The notes under the pieces were generated by a model. It was not told the origin of the DNA, made no database searches, and saw only the letters and a list, made by a program, of their open reading frames with translations. The position numbers were made by a program, and so were the translations under genes. From an uncultured Bacteroides sp. (GTDB lineage: Bacteria > Bacteroidota > Bacteroidia > Bacteroidales > Bacteroidaceae), in contig NZ_OY787468.1 in NCBI RefSeq assembly GCF_963678845.1, positions 558,001 through 622,000 of the forward strand: a stretch of 64,000 nt of DNA, written 5' to 3'. How positions within the stretch are numbered: the first letter of the stretch is position 1; each line of letters opens with the position of its first letter. This document shows, piece by piece, positions 49,237 through 58,371 of this stretch.

Positions 49237-51195
49237 TTATGCGTCAATGTTAGCATAAGTTGCGTTATCTTCGATAAACTCTCTACGAGGTCCTACATCT
49301 TCACCCATTAGCATAGAGAAAATATAGTCGGCTTCGGCTGCATTTTCAATATTCACCTGACGTAAAGTACGGTTCTCAGGGTCCATAGTTGTATCCCAAA
49401 GCTGTAGAGCATTCATTTCACCCAAACCTTTGTATCGTTGAGTATGAACAGCATTCTCAGAACCACCACCGTAAGTCTCAATAAATTTCTGACGTTGAGC
49501 TTCTGTCCAGCAATAGTCTTCAACCTTTCCCTTCTTACACAAGTATAATGGAGGGTTGGCAATATAAAGATATCCGTTCTGGATAATCTGTGGCATAAAG
49601 CGGAAGAAGAAAGTCATGATAAGGGTGTCGATGTGAGAACCATCGACGTCGGCATCGGTCATGATAATAATCTTCTTATAACGCAGTTTAGCGATATTTG
49701 CTTCCTGTGTATCATCTTCAGTTCCGATAGTAACTCCCAATGCAGTGTAGATATTGCGTATTTCCTCACTTTCGTAAGCTTTATGACGCATTGCCTTCTC
49801 TACATTCAGAATCTTACCACGAAGTGGTAGAATAGCTTGGAATGCACGGTTACGGCCTTGTTTTGCTGTACCCCCTGCAGAATCTCCCTCGACAAGGAAG
49901 ATCTCACACTTATCAGGATCCTTATCAGAACAATCGGCTAGTTTTCCTGGAAGTCCACCACCAGACAGAGGTGATTTGCGTTGTACCATTTCACGCGCTT
50001 TACGAGCTGCATGACGTGCAGTAGCGGCCAGAATAACTTTGTCTACAATCATCTTGGCTTCTTTTGGATGCTCTTCAAGATAATTATTCAGAGCTTCACC
50101 CACAGCCTGATCTACGGCACCCATTACTTCGTTATTACCTAACTTAGTCTTGGTTTGTCCTTCGAACTGAGGCTCTTGTACTTTGATAGAAATAACGGCA
50201 GTTAATCCTTCACGGAAGTCGTCTCCTGAGATTTCAACCTTTAGTTTTTCCAATAGTTTGGAATCTTCAGCGTATTTCTTCAACGTACGAGTCAGCGCAC
50301 GGCGGAAACCGGCAAGGTGAGTACCACCTTCTATTGTATTGATATTGTTTACATACGAGTGGATATTCTCTGTATAGGAAGTGTTATAAACGATTGCTAC
50401 TTCTACAGGAGTACCTTGTTTTTCAGTGTTGATGTAGATAACATCATTGATGAGCTTTTCACGTGAGGAATCTACAAACCGAACAAACTCTTTCAAACCT
50501 TCTATGGAATGGAAAGTTTCCTTTTTGAATTCTCCTGCTTCGTTCTTTACACGAAGGTCGGTCAGCGTGATAGTAAGTCCTGCATTCAGATATGCAAGTT
50601 CTCGCATACGAGTAGCAAGAATATCATATTTATATTCAGTTATAGTAAAGATGGATCCATCTGGATGGAACGTTACCTGTGTTCCTGTTTTGTCTGTTGT
50701 TCCTACAACCTTGACAGCCTCTTTTGGGGCACCACAGTTGTATTCTTGTTGGTAGAGTTTTCCGTTTCTTGCAACCTGAGCAATCAGTAGGGTAGAAAGA
50801 GCATTTACGCAGGATACGCCTACACCGTGCAAACCACCGGATACCTTGTAAGAGCCTTTATCGAACTTACCACCGGCATGGAGCACAGTCATAACAACTT
50901 CTAGTGCTGATTTCTGTTCTTTTTCATGAAAATCAACCGGGATACCACGACCATTATCTTGAACGGTGATTGAGTTGTCTTCGTTAATGCTAACTTCTAT
51001 GTGGTCACAATAGCCGGCTAAGGCTTCGTCGATTGAGTTATCAACAACCTCATATACTAAATGGTGCAAACCTTTTAAACCAGTATCTCCAATGTACATC
51101 GCAGGGCGCTTTCTAACAGCTTCCAGCCCTTCTAGTACCTGAATACTATCCGCGGAATACATTGAATCATTATTCGCTATTTGTTCTTCAGTCAT
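49237..51195 (-). CDS. gyrB: DNA gyrase subunit B
   Basis: GyrB is the ATPase subunit of gyrase, which supercoils DNA. The GHKL ATPase domain has EVVDNSIDEALAGYCDHIEV, DNGRGIPVDFHEKE and KVSGGLHGVGVSCVNALS. The transducer region has NNINTIEGGTHLAGF. The Toprim domain has EGDSAGGTAKQGRNRAFQAILPLRGK and DADVDGSHI, and the end has QRYKGLGEMNALQLW. I chose ATG 51195 (652 aa). A TAnnTTTG promoter element covers the more upstream candidate start. Confidence 0.95.
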   Translation of the reverse strand: MTEEQIANNDSMYSADSIQVLEGLEAVRKRPAMYIGDTGLKGLHHLVYEVVDNSIDEALAGYCDHIEVSINEDNSITVQDNGRGIPVDFHEKEQKSALEVVMTVLHAGGKFDKGSYKVSGGLHGVGVSCVNALSTLLIAQVARNGKLYQQEYNCGAPKEAVKVVGTTDKTGTQVTFHPDGSIFTITEYKYDILATRMRELAYLNAGLTITLTDLRVKNEAGEFKKETFHSIEGLKEFVRFVDSSREKLINDVIYINTEKQGTPVEVAIVYNTSYTENIHSYVNNINTIEGGTHLAGFRRALTRTLKKYAEDSKLLEKLKVEISGDDFREGLTAVISIKVQEPQFEGQTKTKLGNNEVMGAVDQAVGEALNNYLEEHPKEAKMIVDKVILAATARHAARKAREMVQRKSPLSGGGLPGKLADCSDKDPDKCEIFLVEGDSAGGTAKQGRNRAFQAILPLRGKILNVEKAMRHKAYESEEIRNIYTALGVTIGTEDDTQEANIAKLRYKKIIIMTDADVDGSHIDTLIMTFFFRFMPQIIQNGYLYIANPPLYLCKKGKVEDYCWTEAQRQKFIETYGGGSENAVHTQRYKGLGEMNALQLWDTTMDPENRTLRQVNIENAAEADYIFSMLMGEDVGPRREFIEDNATYANIDA

Positions 51196-51222
51196 ATTTA
51201 ATATGTAATTATTTAAACAAAG

Positions 51223-51230
51223 CAAATATA
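51223..51230 (-). promoter_or_regulatory. Promoter -7 element of gyrB
   Basis: TATATTTG on the minus strand, 28 bases upstream of the gyrB ATG at 51195. Confidence 0.5.
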
Positions 51231-51324
51231 GTGAATTTAATTGGTTTCATCCACTTTAATTTGCCTAATTTTCACCTCGTTACGCTTTTTTATCTAGCCT
51301 TACCTGACATAAGTGCAAACACAA

Positions 51325-51350
51325 AAGGCCGGATTAAATAATCCGACCTT
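51325..51350 (-). terminator. Terminator after rpsT
   Basis: AAGGCCGGAT (51325-51334) pairs with ATCCGACCTT (51341-51350), one G-U pair, with a short T-run on the minus strand. Confidence 0.7.
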
Positions 51351-51384
51351 AATATATTAAAGAATGTTCTTTTAATTCTTTGTA

Positions 51385-51639
51385 TTAAGCAAGCTTGTTA
51401 ATGTAAACAGCCAATTTAGACTTTAAGTTACTAGCTTTATTCTTGTGAATAACGTTTGTCTTTGCTAACTTATCTAACATTTTAGTAATACCAGGATACA
51501 TAGCTGTAGCTTCTGATTTATCAGAAGTAGAGCGAAGCTTTCTAACAGAATTTCTCATGGTTTTACCATAGTATCTGTTGTGAAGTCTTTTTGTCTCAGC
51601 TTGTCTGATTCTCTTGATTGATGATTTGTGATTTGCCAT
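51385..51639 (-). CDS. rpsT: 30S ribosomal protein S20
   Basis: S20 is a primary 16S rRNA binding protein of the small subunit. The 84-aa, very basic protein has the family start MANHKSSIKRIRQAETKRLHNRYYGKTMR-type sequence and the C-terminal KTNVIHKNKASNLKSKLAVYINKL. It lies directly downstream of tRNA-Glu and probably shares its promoter. Confidence 0.95.
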   Translation of the reverse strand: MANHKSSIKRIRQAETKRLHNRYYGKTMRNSVRKLRSTSDKSEATAMYPGITKMLDKLAKTNVIHKNKASNLKSKLAVYINKLA

Positions 51640-51687
51640 TTTTTCGACTAATCTTTATTAATTCGTTGAATTTATATTTTTACTTTG

Positions 51688-51759
51688 TAGCCCGTGGGGG
51701 AGTCGAACCCCCCTTTCTAGAATGAAAATCTAACGTCCTAACCGATAGACGAACGGGCC
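51688..51759 (-). tRNA. tRNA-Glu (anticodon UUC)
   Basis: A cloverleaf can be drawn on the minus strand. The acceptor arm GGCCCGT pairs with ACGGGCT. The D-arm contains GGTTAGGAC, the anticodon loop has TTC in GATTTTCATTC, and the T-arm is GGGGGTTCGACTCCCCC. CCA is not encoded. The gene is 72 nt without CCA and sits just upstream of rpsT. Confidence 0.95.
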
Positions 51760-51811
51760 ATTGTGGTCAAACATTTCTGTTTTACAATCGTTATATTTCC
51801 TGATTGCGGTG

Positions 51812-51819
51812 CAAAGATA
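51812..51819 (-). promoter_or_regulatory. Promoter -7 element of tRNA-Glu and rpsT
   Basis: TATCTTTG on the minus strand, 53 bases before the tRNA 5' end. Confidence 0.6.
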
Positions 51820-52043
51820 AGGGATGTTTTTGAAATAGCAAAATATTCCTGCAAAAAAGTTTTAGTGATTTTGCTCACTTTATTCCTTTTTGATGTTCTA
51901 CTGATTGATTATCAATGGAATAAATGATGCATTTTTTTTTAGTTTTTTTTCTCCACGATTATATCCAAACTATAAATTTGTGGTTATACTCTTTTTTTGT
52001 AGCTTTGTTTTTCAAAACTAAAAGTAAGAGGCGGAAGTCAATT

Positions 52044-52769
52044 ATGCTACAAAAAACCATAGGAATTGTTCTTCATTCTATAAAATGCAATGATACTTCT
52101 AACATTGTGGATATCTATAATGAGTTATCCGGGCGAGCTTCTTTTCTGGTAAAGCTTCCTCGCTCTAAGAAATCAGCTGTAAAATCTGTGCTCTTTCAGC
52201 CTCTTTCTATTATTGAACTGGAAGCTGAATTTCGTCCTACTTCAAATCTTCATCGTGTAAAGGAGGCTAAATCTTATTATCCATTCTCTTCACTACCATA
52301 TAATCCTTATAAATCTGCCATTGCTCTTTTTATTGCAGAGTTTCTTTATCGTGCGGTTCGTGAAGAGGCGACAAATCCTCCTTTATTTGCTTATTTGGTT
52401 TATTCTATTCAATGGTTGGACGAACAAGAGAGAGGTTATGTCAATTTCCATTTAGTCTTTCTCATGCGGCTTTCCCGCTTCCTGGGGCTTTATCCCAATT
52501 TGGAGGATTATCATAATGGAGACTATTTTGATTTGCTGAATGCTTGTTTCATAGCAAAGAAGCCCTTTCACAATTCATTTATCAAACCCGAAGAGGCATC
52601 CAGATTGGTTCAGATCATGCGTATGAACTATGATACCATGCATCTTTTTGCGATGAGTAGGGTAGAGCGTAGCCGCTGTCTGGCTATTATAATTGAATAT
52701 TACCGACTTCATTTGCCTGAGTTCCCGACATTGAAATCAATCGATATTTTAAAAGAGTTATTTGATTAG
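52044..52769 (+). CDS. recO: DNA repair protein RecO
   Basis: RecO helps load RecA during gap repair. The 241-aa protein has the N-terminal OB fold (KTIGIVLHSIKCNDTSNIVDIYNELSGRASFLVKLPRSKKS) and the helical C-terminal domain (NPYKSAIALFIAEFLYRAVREE, MRLSRFLGLYP). The zinc cysteines of some RecO proteins are not present, as in other Bacteroidetes. I chose ATG 52044. The frame is open for 40 codons upstream, but that part is low-complexity and aromatic and does not fit the family start. Confidence 0.88.
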   Translation: MLQKTIGIVLHSIKCNDTSNIVDIYNELSGRASFLVKLPRSKKSAVKSVLFQPLSIIELEAEFRPTSNLHRVKEAKSYYPFSSLPYNPYKSAIALFIAEFLYRAVREEATNPPLFAYLVYSIQWLDEQERGYVNFHLVFLMRLSRFLGLYPNLEDYHNGDYFDLLNACFIAKKPFHNSFIKPEEASRLVQIMRMNYDTMHLFAMSRVERSRCLAIIIEYYRLHLPEFPTLKSIDILKELFD

Positions 52770-52779
52770 ATAGAAAACC

Positions 52780-52829
52780 AAAAGCTCCCTTATGCGTATT
52801 CTCGATAGAGCACACATAAGGGAGCTTTT
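52780..52829. terminator. Bidirectional terminator between recO and the YqeY-like gene
   Basis: AAAAGCTCCCTTATG (52780-52794) is perfectly complementary to CATAAGGGAGCTTTT (52815-52829), a 15-bp stem with a 20-base loop. Confidence 0.88.
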
Positions 52830-52848
52830 ATTTTGATAAGTTGGGGTA

Positions 52849-53298
52849 TTATGCCAGCAATTCCTTAACAAGAGTTGAGATAGCACGTCCTTCGGCTAGT
52901 CCTGCAAGTTTCTTAGATGCTACACCCATTACTTTTCCCATATCTTTGGCGCTACTAGCTCCTGTCTCTGCAATAATAGCTTTGATAGCAACTTCCAGCT
53001 CTTCCGGGCTCATTTGCTTAGGGAGATAAACTTCCATAACCTTAACCTGAGCCAATTCTACATCTGCTAGATCCTGGCGGTTTTGGCCAATAAAGATTTC
53101 AGCAGAATCTTTTCCTTGTTTTACCAACTTCTGGATGATTTTTAGTCCAGCTTCGTCAGTTAAAATATCGTTTGCCCCCGGAGCCGTTTTCGCTTCAATA
53201 AAATATTTCTTCACGTTTCTAAGTGCTTCCAGGCTCACTTTATCTTTGGCTTTCATAGCCTGTTTGATATCTTCGCTGACTCTTTCAAATAAATCCAT
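52849..53298 (-). CDS. GatB/YqeY domain protein
   Basis: This 149-aa protein belongs to the YqeY family, related to the tRNA-binding tail domain of GatB: MKAKDKVSLEALRNVKKYFIEA, KQGKDSAEIFIGQNRQDLADVELAQVKVMEVYLPKQMSPEELE, GASSAKDMGKVMGVASKKLAGLAEGR. Its function is not firmly established. It lies 12 bp after ftsZ and closes the division cluster. Confidence 0.9.
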   Translation of the reverse strand: MDLFERVSEDIKQAMKAKDKVSLEALRNVKKYFIEAKTAPGANDILTDEAGLKIIQKLVKQGKDSAEIFIGQNRQDLADVELAQVKVMEVYLPKQMSPEELEVAIKAIIAETGASSAKDMGKVMGVASKKLAGLAEGRAISTLVKELLA

Positions 53299-53310
53299 AA
53301 TATATCTTTT

Positions 53311-54627
53311 TTAATTAAAACTTATAATATTACTGCCATCTTCCTTATCTGGAATAGTCATAGTTTCATTTACTACAGCTTTGGCCTTGATCTTTTCTAA
53401 TGTGGCTTTATCGCGCTGATAGGTAGGTGAAGTTTCTACGGCTGAGATAATTTCTTCATTATCTAAATCTTCTGGATTGAAAAGATAGATGTGACGACGT
53501 CTTCTATGTGCTTTTGCACCTCCCTTAAGAGCTTCCTCTCCATAAGCGATCACAATACGTCGACGATTTTCTTCCTCTTTTTCTTCCAGCTGTGCCAGGC
53601 GTTCTTCTTCTTCTTTTGTTCTTTTGCTAATTACATCGTCCATGCCCGGAATGTTAGTCATGCCGAAACCGGTAGCCAGAACAGTAATCTTCACTTTGTT
53701 CTCCAAGGCATCATCTACTGCAACTCCCCAGATAACTTCCACGCCTTTATCGAACTTGCTCATGAATTCATGTACTTCGTTCATCTCTTCCATCATCAGT
53801 TCTGACTGTTCACAGAAAGAAACGTTGAGTAAGACTTTCTTCGCGTTAAAGATGTCATTGTTATTCAGTAATGGAGAGTGAAGAGCATCCTCTATAGCTT
53901 TGCTTACACGATTCTCTCCTTCGCCCAAACCGGTACTCATTATGGCAACTCCACCATTTTTAAGAATTGTATTCACATCAGCAAAGTCAAGATTAACTTT
54001 ACCTCGCATCGTAATAATCTCAGCAATACTTTTTGCTGCTATTGAAAGAGTATCATCAGCTTTGCCGAACGCATTCATAAAGGTAAGATCTGAATAGATC
54101 TCTCTTAAACGTTCGTTGTTGATAACAAGCAAGGCATCAACATGTTTGCTTATTTGTTCCACACCATCAAGAGCCTGGATAATTTTCTTTTCTCCTTCGA
54201 AAAGGAAAGGAATGGTTACTATACCAACGGTAAGGATATCCATCTCTTTAGCTGTTTTTGCAATGACAGGTGCAGCACCTGTTCCGGTTCCTCCACCCAT
54301 ACCAGCCGTAATAAAAACCATTTTGGTACCATCGCTCAGAAGAGTTTTAATATCCTCGATACTTTCTTCTGCAGCAGCAGAGGCGCGTTCAGGCCTGTTG
54401 CCTGCTCCAAGGCCTTCGGTGATGGAACGTCCCAGTTGCAGCTTAATAGGAACCGGAGATTCTGCAAGAGCTTGGTTATCTGTGTTGCACAGAACGAATG
54501 TTACATCATGTATACCTTCTTTGTACATGTGATTAACAGCATTTCCGCCGCCGCCGCCCACACCGATCACCTTAATTATACTCGGGGTGTCTGTTGGGAA
54601 TTCAAATGGCATTATCTCGTCTGTCAT
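53311..54627 (-). CDS. ftsZ: Cell division protein FtsZ
   Basis: FtsZ is the tubulin-like GTPase that forms the division ring. The 438-aa protein has the nucleotide-binding start IKVIGVGGGGGNAVNHMYKEGI, the tubulin signature AGMGGGTGTGAAPVIAKTAKE, the T7 loop in NLDFADVNTILKNGG and VAVDDALENKVKITVLATGF. The C-terminal 100 residues are charged linker, ending TIPDKEDGSNIISFN. The usual IPxFLR-type peptide for FtsA binding is not visible. It is followed by the YqeY-like gene and preceded by ftsA (43 bp). Confidence 0.95.
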   Translation of the reverse strand: MTDEIMPFEFPTDTPSIIKVIGVGGGGGNAVNHMYKEGIHDVTFVLCNTDNQALAESPVPIKLQLGRSITEGLGAGNRPERASAAAEESIEDIKTLLSDGTKMVFITAGMGGGTGTGAAPVIAKTAKEMDILTVGIVTIPFLFEGEKKIIQALDGVEQISKHVDALLVINNERLREIYSDLTFMNAFGKADDTLSIAAKSIAEIITMRGKVNLDFADVNTILKNGGVAIMSTGLGEGENRVSKAIEDALHSPLLNNNDIFNAKKVLLNVSFCEQSELMMEEMNEVHEFMSKFDKGVEVIWGVAVDDALENKVKITVLATGFGMTNIPGMDDVISKRTKEEEERLAQLEEKEEENRRRIVIAYGEEALKGGAKAHRRRRHIYLFNPEDLDNEEIISAVETSPTYQRDKATLEKIKAKAVVNETMTIPDKEDGSNIISFN

Positions 54628-54670
54628 AACTATCTGTTATTTATGTGATGTAATTACTATATTGCTAATC

Positions 54671-56149
54671 TTATTTTTCTTCATCATCGCTGAAAATGTC
54701 TGTTGTAAATTTCTCAAACATTGTTTTAAATTTACCAGGACCTTTCTCTCTCTTTATTCTTTCTTTTTCCTCTTTTTCTTTTTTCTTTCGCTCTTTATCC
54801 AGCCTTTTTCGTTCTCTCTCTTCCTCTTCTCTTTTTCTTCTTTCATCCTCTCTTCTCAACCTCTCTTCTTCTCTTCTTGCTCTTTCCTCTTCTGTTCTGT
54901 TCTTATCTTCTTCTTCTGTATCATCATATGCGAAAAGATTTTGCTCCTGAGGAATCTCTGTTTTTGCAGGAATCTCAACTGGTTTAGGGGTTTCAATTAA
55001 ACAGCAGTTTTCTCTTCCTGCATTTAGTATACCTATAATTGTATTTTGAGTTCCATCCCTTTTTAATAAATCGGGTCCCTCTGCTCTTACTCCGTTACGA
55101 ACAAACTTAGCTATTTTTATATTACTTATTTTAGTTCTGCTTCTAATAGCTTCATCCAGATTCTTTAGATTTGAACCACCGCCGGTAATTACTATTCCAG
55201 CCATTAAATCACCCTGATAACCGGAAGTCTCAATCTGATTCCATACATTAGCAATAATTTCTTCTACCCTAGCTTCAATGATCTCATTTAATACCTTTCG
55301 ATCAACAGTGCGTTTCTCATCATTCAACTGATAATTCTTAGGTGATTCTTCATCAATTGCTTCATGAATAGCATTGCCGTACTTTACTTTTAGGTTTTCA
55401 GCTTCTTCTTCTTCTATTTGCAATGCACAAATATCACGGGTAATATTGTTGCCTCCCAATGGGAGTACAGAAAGGTAACGAAGAATATTACTTTTGTAGA
55501 CAGCGATGGTTGTTGTATCAGCACCAAAGTCTACTAATACGCAGCCGGTACGCTTTTCACTGTCGGTGAGGATTACATCTGCTGTTGCCAGAGGTGAAAT
55601 GAAAAAATCGGCCACATCTATCTTGGCAAGCTCAAAGCATCTTTGCAGATTCTTTTTAACCGACGAACGAGCTACAATATTAAGGAACCGCCCTTCGATG
55701 TTACTGCCAAGCACACCCACAGGATCAGCCTGTAGATTGATCCCTATCTTGTATTCTTGTGGAATCACATCTAGAATATCCAGATCTACCAGCGGAATTT
55801 GAATATTCTCATCGATGATGGAATCAACTAATTCTTGCGTGATAATTTCTTCATTTGCTAAATGACGGTTTACTATATTTTTTACCGTACGGATTGATTG
55901 TCCGCCGATACCAACATATACTTTTGAAATGGAATTATGTAATACACCCTCTAACTTATTAATGATAGAGGTCAGGCTTTGAGCTGTTTTATCTATGTTA
56001 TAGATCACTCCCTTTCTGATGAATGAAGATGATTCTTCCTTGACATAAGCAAGGATCTGAATATTTCCATCACTTTCTTTTCTCCCTGCTATACCGGTTA
56101 TCTTGGATGATCCCAGCTCTATAGCTACGATAAAATCTGTTTCTGCCAT
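54671..56149 (-). CDS. ftsA: Cell division protein FtsA with charged helical insert
   Basis: FtsA is the actin-like protein that ties FtsZ to the membrane. The 492-aa core shows FIVAIELGSSKITGIAGRK, YVGIGGQSIRTVKN, VLVDFGADTTTIAVYKS and GIVITGGGSNLKNLDEAIR. Residues about 412-472 form an extreme Arg/Glu/Lys stretch (RARREEERLRREDERRKREE and more), predicted as a long single helix. The amphipathic membrane helix FKTMFEKFTTDIF follows near the end. The charged insert makes it longer than the roughly 420-residue enterobacterial FtsA. Confidence 0.93.
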   Translation of the reverse strand: MAETDFIVAIELGSSKITGIAGRKESDGNIQILAYVKEESSSFIRKGVIYNIDKTAQSLTSIINKLEGVLHNSISKVYVGIGGQSIRTVKNIVNRHLANEEIITQELVDSIIDENIQIPLVDLDILDVIPQEYKIGINLQADPVGVLGSNIEGRFLNIVARSSVKKNLQRCFELAKIDVADFFISPLATADVILTDSEKRTGCVLVDFGADTTTIAVYKSNILRYLSVLPLGGNNITRDICALQIEEEEAENLKVKYGNAIHEAIDEESPKNYQLNDEKRTVDRKVLNEIIEARVEEIIANVWNQIETSGYQGDLMAGIVITGGGSNLKNLDEAIRSRTKISNIKIAKFVRNGVRAEGPDLLKRDGTQNTIIGILNAGRENCCLIETPKPVEIPAKTEIPQEQNLFAYDDTEEEDKNRTEEERARREEERLRREDERRKREEEERERKRLDKERKKKEKEEKERIKREKGPGKFKTMFEKFTTDIFSDDEEK

Positions 56150-56170
56150 ATTATTCTAATTTATTGAATG

Positions 56171-56998
56171 CTAATTTTCCAATTTAGGGGATTTTTTTTC
56201 CTCCTTTTTCTCATTGGTTGTTTCAGCAGGCTTATTAGTTGCTTCTATTTTGGTGCTAGTATCTTCTTTCTTAGTACAAATTATTTGGTTGCTAAACTCT
56301 AGATTGATACGTACATATTTGTTCCATCCTACTTTATTCAGAGCTTTCTCATAAAATATTTTCAGTCTTGCCAGTTTATTCTCAAAGCTGTCAATTCTTC
56401 CAAGGAACACAACATGATCTCCAACTCGGGGAACTAACTCAATTTCTCTTGCTGGTGTGACATTTATCTGTTCAATCTGTGCATTCCAAAACTTATCATT
56501 CTGCAAAAATACACCAAACTTATATAAATTCCTCATTGCAAATGACTTTTCTGCATATCCGGTAACAATAGCCAAATGAGCGGTGCACTTTGCTTCCGAA
56601 GGAATAATTTTTCCCTGATTATCCAGATAAAAACTTTCTCCTTTGTTATTCATTACCCGTAGGATAGGAAGCCGTTGGTAAATCTCAATACAGATACTCC
56701 CTCCAGGAGTTTTATAACATTCAGCTTTTTCTATCAAAGGGTGTTTAGATAGTTTCCTTTCCAGCTTTCTGGTCTGAATCCGGTTCATCTTTTCCCCTAC
56801 TGGGTAGATGCCTTCATTTTTCAGTAAAGAGGTAATTTCATTTTTGTTTATAAATCCTGCATTGACGCTATCCTTAATGATCAATTCAATATCCTTACAA
56901 GTCTGATTGTCAGATCTGTTATTGAAAACAGTAACCGCTGTAACTAGATAGGCGATTACAAGTAGTAAAGCAATCAGAAGCAGAATTTTTTTTATCAT
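56171..56998 (-). CDS. ftsQ: Cell division protein FtsQ
   Basis: FtsQ is a bitopic division protein that links early and late divisome parts. The 275-aa protein has one N-terminal membrane helix (ILLLIALLLVIAYLVTAVTVF). The periplasmic POTRA-like and beta domains have SLLKNEGIYPVGEKMNRIQTRKLERKLSKHPLIEKAECYKTPGG and LPILRVMNNKGESFYLDNQGKIIP. A Lys/Glu-rich tail follows. Assignment rests on position between murC and ftsA as well as the fold. It overlaps murC by 4 bp. Confidence 0.88.
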   Translation of the reverse strand: MIKKILLLIALLLVIAYLVTAVTVFNNRSDNQTCKDIELIIKDSVNAGFINKNEITSLLKNEGIYPVGEKMNRIQTRKLERKLSKHPLIEKAECYKTPGGSICIEIYQRLPILRVMNNKGESFYLDNQGKIIPSEAKCTAHLAIVTGYAEKSFAMRNLYKFGVFLQNDKFWNAQIEQINVTPAREIELVPRVGDHVVFLGRIDSFENKLARLKIFYEKALNKVGWNKYVRINLEFSNQIICTKKEDTSTKIEATNKPAETTNEKKEEKKSPKLEN

Positions 56999-58371
56999 CT
57001 GTTATTTAGTAATTTTTGAATGTCAGCAGCATAGTCTTCAATATCACCGGCACCAAGTGTTATAAGCACTTCTATCTTTTTTTCTTTTAATACATCTAAT
57101 ATATTTTCCTTCGAGCACATGCTTTTCTCCATTCCTTCACGAAGATTATCATAAATCAGTTTACTGCTAACCCCTGGAATAGGGAGCTCTCTGGCAGGAT
57201 AGATGTCAAGTAGGATGACTTCGTCAAGCAATGACAGACTATCGGCAAAATCTTTATAGAAATCACGTGTACGGGTATATAAGTGAGGCTGGAATACTCC
57301 GGTTATCTTCTTATCCTGATACAAGTCACGTATAGAGATTATGCTTTGTTTAATTTCGGACGGATGGTGTGCATAGTCGCTTAGATAGACTACTTTATCA
57401 TTCTTGATCTTAAAATCAAAACGTCTGTCTACACCTTGGAAACTAGCCATCCCTCTTTTTATTTCTTCTGCTGTAACTCCGTTAAGCCAGCATAGAGCCA
57501 TTGCAGCTACTCCGTTTTCTATGTTAATACTTACAGGTACGCCTAACTGAATATCCTTGATCACCTCTTCAGGAGTTACAAAATCAAAGAAGATCTCTCC
57601 GTTTCCTATGCGAATGTTTTCAGCGTGAAAATCACCTTCATCTTTAGAATAAGTATAGACCTTAACGCCTTCCTGTACTTTGGGTTGTAAAGATATTCCC
57701 TTGCGGATAATGAGGCATCCACCTGGCTGAATCAGTGTGGTGTATTTTTCAAAACTTTGCAAATAAGCTTCTTCAGTTCCGTAAATATCTAAATGATCAG
57801 GATCGGTAGAGGTGATGACTGACATATATGGTAGCAACCAATGAAATGAACGGTCGAACTCATCAGCTTCAATTACAGTAAAATCACTTTTCTCAGAAAG
57901 AATAAGATTGCTTTGATAGTTTTTTGCTATTCCGCCCAGGAAAGCAGTACATTCTACCTCCGATTGGTGCAGGATGTGTGCAGTCATTGTAGAGGTTGTT
58001 GTTTTTCCGTGTGTTCCTGCCACGCACAATCCTTTACTGGCTTTGGTTATTGTTCCTAAAACCTGAGCACGCTTCTGAATCTCAAAATTTCCATTAATAA
58101 AGAAGTTTAGTTCCACATGTTCTTTTGGAATAGCAGGAGTAAGGACAACCAATGTTGAATTCTTGTCCAAACACTCTTCTGGAATTAGTTTTATGTCTTC
58201 TGAATAATGAATTTTAGCTCCTTCTTCAATAAGTTTTTCTGTAAGTTCACTTGGTGTACGGTCATAGCCTGCTACATTCTTTCCTTTAGAAAGGAAGTAA
58301 CGAACCAATGCGCTCATACCTATACCGCCGGCACCTATAAAGTAGACGGATTTAATTTGGTTAATTTCCAT
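56995..58371 (-). CDS. murC: UDP-N-acetylmuramate-L-alanine ligase MurC
   Basis: MurC adds L-alanine to UDP-MurNAc in peptidoglycan synthesis. It has the N-terminal Rossmann start SVYFIGAGGIGMSALVRYFLSKG, the P-loop CVAGTHGKTTTSTMTAHIL, VIEADEFDRSFHWLLP, DPDHLDIYG, and the C-terminal YLSDYAHHPSEIKQSI and FQPHLYTRTRDF. I chose the ATG at 58371 (458 aa) because it sits directly before the conserved start. An ATG six codons earlier (58389) is possible. Either start overlaps the end of murG. Confidence 0.93.
   Translation of the reverse strand: MEINQIKSVYFIGAGGIGMSALVRYFLSKGKNVAGYDRTPSELTEKLIEEGAKIHYSEDIKLIPEECLDKNSTLVVLTPAIPKEHVELNFFINGNFEIQKRAQVLGTITKASKGLCVAGTHGKTTTSTMTAHILHQSEVECTAFLGGIAKNYQSNLILSEKSDFTVIEADEFDRSFHWLLPYMSVITSTDPDHLDIYGTEEAYLQSFEKYTTLIQPGGCLIIRKGISLQPKVQEGVKVYTYSKDEGDFHAENIRIGNGEIFFDFVTPEEVIKDIQLGVPVSINIENGVAAMALCWLNGVTAEEIKRGMASFQGVDRRFDFKIKNDKVVYLSDYAHHPSEIKQSIISIRDLYQDKKITGVFQPHLYTRTRDFYKDFADSLSLLDEVILLDIYPARELPIPGVSSKLIYDNLREGMEKSMCSKENILDVLKEKKIEVLITLGAGDIEDYAADIQKLLNNR

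Noticed and set aside
49237..51195. ParE (topoisomerase IV) instead of GyrB
   Set aside because: The length, the QVLEGLEAVRKRPAMYIGD start and the C-terminal TMDPENRTLRQVNIENAAEAD text fit Bacteroides GyrB.
51924..52043. Longer start for RecO
   Set aside because: The extra 40 residues are Phe-rich, with no family similarity. MLQKTIGIVL is the usual start.
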